NCBI GenBank assembly: GCA_949775045.1
Contig: OX459096.1
Location: 33,289,160 to 33,353,159, forward strand
Source of the DNA: Metridium senile
Lineage: Eukaryota > Cnidaria > Anthozoa > Actiniaria > Metridiidae
Direction of reading: 5' to 3'
Length of the DNA stretch: 64,000 nt
A program made the translations under genes and the position numbers. How positions within the stretch are numbered: the first letter of the stretch is position 1; the number at the start of each line of letters is the position of its first letter. The notes beneath the pieces are model-generated. The model did no database searches. It was not told the DNA's origin and worked only from the letters and a program-made list of their open reading frames with translations. Shown here one piece after another: positions 46,001 through 56,500 of this stretch.

Positions 46001-47170
46001 ATCAGTATGTGTATCGTTATAGATATAATTGTTTTAATTTTTTTTAACCTTAATATATTGTTTTGAATGGTTTACCAGAACACCTTCCATTGGCGGTCCA
46101 GCTACTGGTCCAACAGACTATCCTTCAACCCTGCCGGCGGTACGACGGGCTTCGATTCTCAAGAAACTAAACTACCAACTTACTGGGGAACACCATTCAA
46201 GAGGATTTGTCTGGGAATGAAAGTAAGAAGGGCTTTTGTTATCCATACTCGAGGGTGTGGTAAATGTGTGTGTTTGTGTTAGGGGAGAAGGGAGAAGGGA
46301 GAAGGGAGAAGGGAGAAGGGAGAAGGGAGAAGGGAGAAGGGAGAAGGGAGAAGGGAGAAGGGAGAAGGGAGAAGGGAGAAGGGAGAAGGGAGAAGGGAGA
46401 AGGGAGAAGGGAGAAGGGAGAAGGGAGAAGGGAGAAGGGAGAAGGGAGAAGGGAGAAGGGAGAAGGGAGAAGGGAGAAGGGAGAAGGGAGAAGGGAGAAG
46501 GGAGAAGGGAGAAGGGAGAAGGGAGAAGGGAGAAGGGAGAAGGGAGAAGGGAGAAGGGAGAAGGGAGAAGGGAGAAGGGAGAAGGGAGAAGGGAGAAGGG
46601 AGAAGGGAGAAGGGAGAAGGGAGAAGGGAGAAGGGAGAAGGGAGAAGGGAGAAGGGAGAGGATAGGATGGGTAGGGAGGGAGAGGGAGAGCAGGAGGGTG
46701 AAGTACTGCCATTACTGTCCTTTTGATGCAAATGAAATCAGTTACTAAACGTTTCCTCTTATAGTCTTGATTTATTGTTTTAGTTTGGAGGAGCAGTTCG
46801 ATGGATGAGCATCGACAAACAAGCAAGCTCACTCTTCACTCTGATAGCTGATGGCAGATACAGACGTACAACTGTGGGGCGCAATAGCTGGAGATCACTT
46901 ATCTCAGAATCATCTCTCCAACCTCACTGTAACAAAGAAGGGTTCAACGTCCAAGCTGATAACCCTCCCGCCGCTAAAGCAAGGATTGGTTTGATTGCTA
47001 ATGATCACGATTACAGTGTATGTCGGTCATGTGACTCGTTTATTGGCTTTGGTACGTCATATCCTGCCAGTGGTCGAATGGACTCCACCTCTTGTGGAAA
47101 TGAAGCCATTTTTAATGCTGACCATGGAACAAAACACGCTAAAGCCTTTGGGTATATCTTAGTAAAGTAG
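43073..47170 (+). CDS. Secreted fibrinogen-like protein, skeletal organic matrix protein 5-like (copy B)
   Basis: Exons: 43073-43145, 44326-44490, 45103-45142, 45552-45684, 46079-46222, 46784-47170; 313 residues. Signal peptide [15 protein letters not shown], then DERC, a coiled-coil-like segment ending CC, a proline-rich linker ([14 protein letters not shown]) absent from copy A, and a fibrinogen-related domain from about residue 83. The last exon (128 codons before stop) differs from copy A at about eight residues. Splice phases match copy A exactly, including the GC-AG intron 4. Proteins of this type are extracellular and in corals are found in skeletal matrix, so a role in matrix or surface recognition is inferred. 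AATAAA at about 47390. The gene looks intact. Confidence 0.9.
44037..44195 (+). mobile_element. Short LINE tail remnant in intron 1 of copy B
   Basis: The frame reads [20 protein letters not shown], then [14 protein letters not shown] and FIKKLKLS with stop. This resembles the last 50 residues of LINE ORF2 (Gly-x-Arg-x-Phe ... Trp-Asn-Ser). It is not present at this place in copy A. Confidence 0.55.
44936..44985. repeat. Poly-C run in intron 2 of copy B
   Basis: A C homopolymer of over 20 bases interrupted by one A, just before the point where copies A and B realign (GTTTTAATTTATGAATGCTC). Confidence 0.85.
46284..46658. repeat. 7-bp satellite GGGAGAA, about 53 units
   Basis: Same heptamer and same intron position as 36564-37217, but shorter by about 40 units. 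All open frames through it on both strands are artefacts. Confidence 0.97.
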
Positions 47171-47593
47171 AAAATGAACTTTTATTAAATAATAATTATA
47201 AAATATTAATATAGTAAAGTAGAAAATGAACTACCACAGGAACCCCAACGATAATGTAATTGGGGTTACTATTATTTATCCACATACCGCTCTAGCTCAA
47301 GATTAGTTATATGGCCAATTTTAATTGTACCCCTATAATAATAATAATCCTTCAATGTTTACAAGTGTACTTTAGTATTGGAGAATGGAAATAAAAGTGG
47401 TCAAACGATTTCTTGTTTTGTCTAATGTTGTGATTGAGATAGCCCTGTATGATGTACGTTGCTTTCAATTGACTCACAATAGTCATTTCCTATACACAAC
47501 ATATCTTACAGACAGCAAAAATGATATCCTTTAGAATGTCGAAATAGCAAAATTCCATCGATGCCCGTGCTTTTTTCGTTTTGTGTGGTATAA

Positions 47594-47926
47594 CCACAGG
47601 GAGCCCAAGCTCGTCACTTGTGATGTTAGTAATTTGCATATTTACAGTAAATGTATGGAGTCGCAAAATATTCTTTCACTGTGCCTCAAATATATACAAT
47701 AATAAATTTTCTTTTTTTGACGTAGATAGTTGTGTATAACTGTTTTCTCGTCAAAATTGAGCTAAAACTCGGTCACAGACTAGAACACAGTTATACACAA
47801 CTATGTAGTTCAAAAAAAGATTTGTATATTTGAGGCACAGCGAAAGGATATTTCGCGACTCCATACATTTACTGTGAATTTGCAAATTCACTAACATCAC
47901 AAGTGACGAGCTTGGGCTCCCTGTGG
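47594..47926. mobile_element. Palindromic MITE, copy B
   Basis: The same CCACAGGG-ended palindrome as 38090-38411, with TATAA on both sides. Copy B keeps the full right arm (CACTAACATCACAAGTGACG), where copy A has lost about a dozen bases. Confidence 0.85.
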
Positions 47927-48079
47927 TATAACCCCTCCCCCTGAGAGCAGATGTTGTTTCCCCTTACTCTTTGCTCGTCGCTATAAGGATAGAAGAAAAC
48001 AACCTTTGTTCGCAGGGTATCCCCTACATATAAGTTTATTCACTTTAAGTCTGGTTCACAACCATATGAAAATTAAATA

Positions 48080-48680
48080 CGCAGACTCAGTGAAGCATTT
48101 CACGTATACACCCTATGCATAAAGGTGCGACAATAAAGATATCTTGATTAATCAGTTTCAGAAGTCACCATTTCTTTCATTAGCATGGGCACATCGAAAT
48201 TAATAAAATTCCAACATTTCCATTTAGTAACATAAAATGATAAAAAGCTACAGCTGTTTGGGTTTACAAGGATTTGACTTGAAATTTGAAGTTTGGATTG
48301 GCAAGCCTCGTTTTCATGTTTTGGTACACTACAAATGCTGATAACTTTGCAGTGATTTGATATATGACATTATAACTCTAACAACTTACTAATTTAGATG
48401 TGCTCTTTCTTGAAATGGAAAAGTATTATTGAAATAGTTTATTGTTTATGGTGCTCGTTCCACATGTTGCTTATGCTTATGCGGCTAGCGGTTTCAAATA
48501 TTGCAGCAAAAACTCAAATCTGTAAAATCATTAGCCGTACTATACTTTACTTTCTGCAATATACAATAGGGCAGCTTTTGTTGAAATAAATATATAATTA
48601 TACACTTTGGCTGCTAGTGGGTGAAAATTTAGAATCATTCATTGGGAAATGTTTTTTTCTTGGAATTGTTTGATAATATA
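48080..48680. other. Spacer after duplication copy B
   Basis: AT-rich, no reading frame or repeat I can support. Confidence 0.5.
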
Positions 48681-49075
48681 AGACCCCGGCTACACGGATC
48701 CGGAAACTTTTGAAACCGCATACTTTTTGATGCGAATCGGCCTATCGTCCACACGAATCCAGTGAATCCGGTCACTGAAACCGCATACTTTTGAATAGGA
48801 AACGATCAACAGGATTCGTGTGGACGCAAATATTTCTATGCGGTTTCAGCCGGATCGGATTCGTGCAGAAGAGGCCTAAGGCCTCGTCTACACGAATCCG
48901 ATCCGGCTGAAACCGCATAGAAATATTTGCGTCCACACGAATCCTGTTGATCGTTTCCTATTTAAAAGTATGCGGTTTCAGTGACCGGATTCACTGGATT
49001 CGTGTGGACGATAGGCCGATTCGCATCAAAAAGTATGCGGTTTCAAAAGTATCCGGATCCGTGTAAACGGGGTCT
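48681..49075. mobile_element. 395-bp near-perfect palindromic MITE
   Basis: Starts AGACCCCGGCTACACGGATC, and the right end reads GATCCGTGTAAACGGGGTCT. The arms of about 195 bases pair almost base for base around GAGGCCTAAGGCCTC at 48872-48889. Blocks such as GATTCGTGTGGACG and GAAACCGCATA appear in both orientations. It lies about 200 bases before the duplicated lectin promoter block. Confidence 0.9.
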
Positions 49076-49497
49076 AAGCTGTTGATTTGCATTTGGCTAG
49101 GCGTTTCGTATTGTATCTTTATTTTCTTTGACACACACAGAGATATCATGTGATTATTGTGTGTTGCTTTCAATCAATGAATACATTCGTATACCTTTGG
49201 AATTCAAGTGTGAAGTAATTAGTTTTTTAATCAATTGGCGTTAATCCCTATTTCAGTGTGTATGCGTTGCTTTGATTTTACACAATATTCTCTGATTATC
49301 CATTGTTTAAAATACTTGTATTACATCATACCAATAAATTGGGAAAATAAATATCAAACAAGTCTTGTTTAATCTGGTTTCTAAGCAAACTATGATTATG
49401 AAAATGAGGAATCAAAGTTGCACACTTGGCAATGTATTCTGAATATACTACCATTAAAAAGGTAGAATTCTATAGTTGTAGCATTTCAATAAGCTAA

Positions 49498-49664
49498 TTA
49501 TGCAATTTTATGCAATTCACATTGCAACACTTGCAATTTGGCATTTCACACTTGAGTCATAAAACCCGTGCTGTATTATTATGCATGTTTGCGTATAAAT
49601 AGAGCTAGCTTGGAAGGCTTCGTTCACTTGCTTTTGGGTCAGATCTCAGACAAGCTTCATACAG
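49498..49664 (+). promoter_or_regulatory. Core promoter and non-coding exon 1 of the H-type lectin gene
   Basis: TATAAATA at 49594, followed about 30 bases later by the likely start of transcription and a non-coding exon ending CATACAG|GTAAGA (donor at 49665). Upstream within 100 bases are four ATGCAAT/TTGCAAT-type words (49500-49540, C/EBP-like) and TGAGTCA (49553-49559, AP-1-like). The same block is repeated almost unchanged at 63410-63579, which supports its importance. Factor names are motif matches only. Confidence 0.7.
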
Positions 49665-50550
49665 GTAAGAAATCAAAACTAGTGTTTTAGGCATTGAGTT
49701 ATTGATGAAGATGTGGAATTCACAGAAGGCAGCTATATGTTCAAATGCGTTTTAAATTTTACATTATTTATCTCGTACTGTTGTCAGCCTGTTTATAATG
49801 CTGATTTTGTATAACAAGGCCTCGATAATGAATTTATCTGAGCACACTTAATGGCCGACTTTTCCATTAAAGACTAGTTTTTTCGTACATAAGCTTACTT
49901 TTTACAAAGTTTGAACATGATTTCGATTCTTGACATGATCTTGTTGAAATTCAAACAGTCTGCCATTTACCTTGCTCACAAACGAAGCAGTTTGACAGTT
50001 TATGAAACAGCTAAAAGTTTGAAGATGAAAATGCTGCTTTTAGTTCTATGGAAAATAAGCTAAACATAACGAAGCCTGTATTATCGTTAACCGTTTAACG
50101 GGGAAGAGAATTAAAACAGCTTTATCTATAAATGTACATGTTTTCAAAAGCCGTGTTTATATGAGCATTTTATCATTTCACTTTTGAGGCTTTGTTATTT
50201 TATGAGTCAACATTTTGGTCGATAGTTTACCATTATTTTATTTTATAAATTTTTATTCTGTCAAATGAATTTATTTATTCATGTAAATGTCATGTACATG
50301 TCTTGTTTTATTACAATTTTTAAGATGTTTAGACTGATTACGGCTTAAGTTTAAAAATGGAGGCGAACCGTATGAAGTTGAAATCATCAAAGTCGAAGCA
50401 AGACAGCCAAATAAAATATATATTATATATACTCCACCTAATTTTCCACTAGAATTAGTCTTTAGGCGGAGTCGAAACGTTGTAAGAATGCAACACTTTA
50501 TATTATTATCTTTTCAGTTCATACTTTGAGCGGTTTCCTTTCATCAAACG

Positions 50551-53500
50551 ATGCAGAAGTTGTTGGTTGTCTCTCTGCTGCTATGCAGCTTTGTATCATT
50601 GGGTAAGAAAAGTCTTTAATGTTTTAACAATTTTAAATTTAACATACAGCTATTTTAAAAAACCTTGAATACTGAATTGTGCATTGCAAGACCAAAGGGC
50701 ATTGTGGGTGTCATTAATTTAAAATAAAAAATAAATATAGAGCGATATATACTCCCCATATAGCTAGCTCGTTTATTAATGTTTTGAATGGAATGCACTA
50801 AGAATAAAATATCTAATTATTGATTATTTTACTTTAAACAATATTACATGACCCAGAATGCATTTCGGTCATGCAATGCACTATTCAGTAAGTAGTATTC
50901 AGTATTCAACGTTTTTGAAATAGCTGTATACGTTTCTTATCTAGCGAATGAAGTCTTGTTACGATAGGCCATTTTCGTGATTAGGGTGCTTTCATTTATT
51001 ATTGTATGGGGGGGGGGAGGTCATCAATGTTGAGGGGGGGGGGGGGAGTCGAGTTATTTTTGGAAGCTATATGTTACAAATTGTATGCTGTTTTATAGGG
51101 GTTTAGCAAAAACTGGACCAAATATAGGCGGGGCTATGATATATTTGTCACCCATTCCCTCAAAATGAAAACCGCCTTACTACAATTACCAGAATGCGTT
51201 TTTTATTATGACATTTTCAAACACTTTTGTGATTATTTGAGCGATTGTCGACAATTAAAAAAAGGCAAAGCATTCTGCATGGTCTTGGTAATATATGGCG
51301 CCAAAATGCAAATCGCCCATGCATTTCAGTTTTCTCTCATCCCATTGGTTATTTTGCTGTCACAGAAGTCTTGAACAGGTTCAGTAGCATTTACCTTGTA
51401 TTATATCTTATTTCTATTTACCAGGCCATTCCAATGACCCTACCTACGCCTATAGCAATGGGCAATTTCAAGTACCTCCAACAAGTGATTTCCTATGTAA
51501 ATACTTCAGCTTCCAAACACCATTTTCAAGTATTCCACAAATTCAGCTCGCCCTTCACATGAACGAAACTTCAAACACGTATGAGGCCGCAGTGGGCTGG
51601 GTTGAACAGGTCGCGACTGGCGGTTTCACAGCTTGTGTGACTGCCTCTGGGCCTATTGAATCTGCCTATAGAAGTGTTTTTGTACAGTGGCTGGCCTATA
51701 CCACAGTGCCTGATGGATTGTTTAACAAAGAGGAAATAAGTTTCTGGACAGCTGGCTCTAAATGTACTGATATCGACTTCATCTCTGCTCCTGGGGGAAA
51801 GGTTAGTCTTTATAGACAGAAAATCATTGAAACTAGAAACAATTATACTTTTAGGCAAAAACTCTGATTGCACGATGGCGTCATGTTACTACCAGTACCA
51901 TTATGCTATTTTTTCTTTAGATTTTTATTCCCTCTTGAGAATACTATAGCAATTCACTCTAACTATTTCACAAAAGACTACTACCAAAGCAATCTGATAC
52001 TAGTAGTATATGACAATATAAAGCAAATGGCCTATACATTCCGCCGCATTGCCATGTCTCGACAACATCTTGTTAATAATTCCTATCATTTCTATCTATG
52101 TTTCACAGGTTTTCGCAACCGTTCCCTATGTTTACGTCACTCCCTTTCACTCGTCTATTCGACAAAAACGTGATGCAATGAGTGTTTGGGTTGAAGACGT
52201 TACCAAGTCTGGTTTTAAAGTCTGCATGAGGGAATTGAAGAGCTTCTCTGGTATTCACACACAAGTCAAAGTGGTATGTATAGAGCAAATATCATTTAAT
52301 TTTCACGGAACTATTGTTCCTAGAAATATAGAATCATTACCATATACTCAGTTTATTCAATACCGTAATACCCAAAATTGCAAGGTTATTCCAAGAGGAA
52401 CGAAAGGTAAACGTTTGTCCAGCATAATATTTTTCATTGAAGACTTCCGGAAGAAAAAAAAATGCAAATTTTGAGAAAGATTGTCAGAGCTGAGGTAAAC
52501 TTGTTAGCTCGAGTTATTAAGTTTCTACCTTGTCATTATTATATATGGTTGTTAAGGTGTTTTATAACAAAACTGTGATATTAATTTATAAAACTTTTTA
52601 ACGTTAAAATCAAAATTATTATTCTCGGATTATTCGCGTCTTTTAAAATTATATATACATTCCATAGCATATTTCTATAGTATCGCAAGATCTTGATAAG
52701 TTCACTAGTGTTTTACTTTGTACGGTTTTCACAGTATAAACTGTTCTTCATAGGAATGGATGGCTGTAGAAAAGGCCCCTACAGGATGGACCATTGGAGC
52801 TGAAAACGGTGTTGCATTCCAGAATACCGAAACTTTAACATCGACTAAACGTTATAGTTTCTGTAAGGTAGGACGTTAGTTTAATTATTCTTGAATTTGG
52901 AATAACGTACTGGAACCAGCGGTATATCTTTGAGAATAACCCTGTGTGTATATATATCTATGTGCATGCATGGAGGGCTTTAGCTAGAGGTATAGGACTG
53001 TGAGTCGACTACAATATCATTCCAAATTGACTTCAAGTTAATGGTGGTGGTAATGATATAATGACTACGACCATGATTTATGTTTACAAATCCTGATAAT
53101 AATAAAAATGCAGTGATGTTTAAACAGTCCTTGCAGTAGTCTGTTGTTAATGATCAAAAACAATCTTGCTCGATATTTTTCATATCAAAACCTCATTACA
53201 CAATAAAACGATGCTATGTTTATTTTTTACTAGACCGTGTCATTTCCCAAAGAGTTTTACAGCACTCCTGTAATGATTACTACTGCTCAACACTCCTTTG
53301 ATGGGCAAAACCCCAAATCAATTCCACCCAAACACAATGCTATCACAGAATGGATCGAGGTAAGAACACGCATCGGTTGCACAGGGAAAGACGCGATTTG
53401 TTTTAAAAATATTCACACAATCCAAGCAAAGGATTACAGTGCGAATCGAAAAACCGTGGGCACCCAGAAATATTTTAGAAATTGTTTATTGTTCGTTGAA

Positions 53501-56500
53501 CAACTCACAAACCACTCTAACTACAAAAGGTTTATCATACCGCTATATTTCTAAAATATTTTTGGGTGCCCATTGGTTTTTTGATTCGCACTGTAACAAA
53601 TGTACCGCTTAACAATGGAAAACAAATTTGAATTTACTCCTGAATTGAGGCTTTAACTGTGCAATTGTGCGCCTTTTGTCAGCTAGTATACAGCGTTGCT
53701 AGATAACTAAACGTGAACCTAGAGTATTGGCTTGTATGTCGCAGATTGTATTCTGAGAAAGTGATCGCAATTTTGTTATTCGTCTAATATTTATACTTAT
53801 TTCAAAAGCGTTGTTGAAAAGAATTGAAAGCTAGACAAAAAGCGAAATAAGTTGACGAGCTGTGGAACTGCTGGTCTGTTATGCTAAATATATAATTATC
53901 TTTGAGAATACTGATTGAAATCATATAAGCATATAAATTAAAAAAGTATTAATAAAGTACATATGTATATTGCTTTTGATAATTTATTGAGTGATTTTAT
54001 TATTTGTTGATACACCTGATTGCAATAACATATAAAAAAGAAAATTACAAAATACGAATTAATTAAAAGACAAAAGAAGAAGTTCAGCTTGAGTAATCTG
54101 CTTTTGTCTTTTAATTAATTCTTATTTTGTAATTTTCATTTTATATATGACAATGTTATTGCAATTGGGTATATCTGTGGGCAGAGTAGAGATTCGTACC
54201 AATACTATAGCCACATTTCGGCTCAATGCATGTTTATTTTATATAACGTGTTTCTTGCAACGAGTAACGATTGGTCGATTCCTATAATATTACTTTGTTC
54301 TTTCAGCAAGTTTCAAAAACCCAATTCACTGTGTGTATGAAGGACATCCAGCCATACGACAAGCATCATGATCCCGTCACTGTCAGCTACATGGCCATTG
54401 GACGTAAGTTTGACTAACTTATTAATTTTGTAAAGTTATCATTTTCTAAGGTACGGTTATTTATCAAATATCTGTTATTACAGCTATGTACAAATGTTTT
54501 CAAACGGCAATGGATCCAAATCACGGCTTTTAGACTTGCCGAATTTACTCGAATAAGCGCCGCATTTGCGACAAAAAAGGTACTAAGCGCCGCCCCCGAA
54601 TAAGCGCCGCGGCGAGGCGGCGTTTATTCGAGGAAATCCGACATGAATACATTGTTCCAAATCATTTGGCATACAACTGTTATAGCAGCTATTATCAGTG
54701 TATTTGTCTCGTTTCAGTTCACATTGTCCTGAAATGGGTGCTTATAAATTGCGACTATTGTAAAGTGTTTTATGTCAGAATAATAAATCAGAATACGTCG
54801 ACCACAACAGCCCAGCTATAAACTTTTTTTTATATATATATATTTAGCCCAGCTATAAACCTTATTGTTTCGAAATCAAAGCTATTATTATTACTATTAT
54901 TAATACAGTAGAAATGGAAAACATATTAGATTTGTTAAAAAACACTTTTGAAAGCAAGCTGTTTTAGTCTTTATAGCTGAAAATTTCTTGTTCAATTGCA
55001 GATTTAGACCCTTGTCTGTCAGTACAATGTTCGCTCTACAGTTCGTGTGTAGCCTACGCAGCACAGGACGCTAGATGTGAATGTGTAAAGAGTTGTCCTG
55101 ATTTTGAGAATCAACAGTGCGGAAATGATGGGGTTACTTACAAGAACATGTGCTTTTATGAGAAAGAAGTATGCGAAACTCAAAACGCTGACCTCTCTAT
55201 TGTACACGCTGGAGCATGTTACCGTATGTATTATCAAAGTTTTACATTTGTATAAGGCATGGCTTTAACGTCTCACTTCTCTTGATGTAGACCTAGCTAG
55301 ACATAGCAAGTTTCACTGTATAATAGTCGACATTTTTCGTGGGTATCATTTTGTTTGCGGTGTTGCACATTTAATTTCATTCCCTAGGCCTATCGTCTAT
55401 ATAATTCAACACGCAAGTCGTATACGAGAAAATGGACGCTCTTGATCAAACTCTTCTTACTTTTGATGACCTATTGTTACAAAATGTCTTGTTTTGTTTT
55501 TGTTTCTGGCTTAATTGAGAGAAATGAGACTTTTTTTAGTTTTCAACAAGGACTTTTCATGGTGTACCCAGTGTACCCAACCGTTATCATTCGCAAAAAT
55601 TGAATCGAATAATTATTTTGAAATATTTTAAATCATTGTTGTTTTACCTTCAGCCTTTATACTTCACCATGGACGAGTTACTCTCAATCTCGATACGAAA
55701 GAAGTCGAATGTCAACTTGTTGTCTACAAAACCCAGAACTTCATGGCTGGACGTACTGTCCACGTACAAGTCTCCGTTAACTACTACAACACGCCTAACG
55801 TCGGCTTCGTACACGACGCTACTGTAGCATGGGCTGAGAAAATTAGTAATGCTAACTTTACAGCTTGCGCTCTCAAATCAGGCAGGAATGAAAGGATAAC
55901 TCCTGACAATGGAGTAACTTACGTTGATTACATGGCTTATCAAGGCGCGCCTGCAGGGGCTGTGGCTGGGGAGATTACTCTCTCGAACTGGTGGGAAGGA
56001 ACCACCTGCAAAGACGTTAGCCTTCCCCAGGTAGGACATGTCTATACACCTGTTGTGTTCAATACATATAGACCGTAGAAGCTGAAACTTGAAGAATCAT
56101 TGATAGCGATTTCAGTATTAATTACATGCGTGTATATATCAAAAGAGCGTGGACTTTTCTTTATTGCAAATTATAGATGAATACAGTGAAACCGCTCTAT
56201 ACCGTACACTGCTGGGACTAAGAGGAATGTCTGGTTTAGCGAGGGTGCTGGCCTAATACGTTTTTGTTTGCAACTGATTCCGTTTTTGTTTAGAGAGTAT
56301 TATGTCTGGTATAGAGGGTCCGCCGGTTATAGGGGGTTCCACTGTATCTTGCTTGTCAACTAGTAATCTTGTCGATCGTCATTCTTTTATTTGCAGAACC
56401 AGTTCAATATCACTCCGAACGCTGTCGTCTCTTCAGAACATACAGTGGTTGGACAAGAACATGATGCAGCGACCATTTGGGTTGAAAACACATCAACTAC

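Larger units (their letters stand above)
39865..48079. repeat. Segmental duplication, copy B
   Basis: Begins inside a copy of OVCA2 intron 9 (AAAGTTCTCAAGTGTGG) and ends at ACCATATGAAAATTAAAT, colinear and in direct orientation with 21066-38562. Exons are nearly identical between copies; introns differ by many insertions. It therefore contains an orphan OVCA2 last exon and the second SOMP5-like gene. Confidence 0.93.

Noticed and set aside
46239..46832. Open frames on both strands encoding GEGRREK or LLPSPFS repeats
   Set aside because: Same heptamer satellite in copy B; no splice or start logic.
51165..51374. 69-codon frame before the first lectin exon
   Set aside because: It is intronic; the coding exon starts at 51425 in a phase set by the signal-peptide exon.
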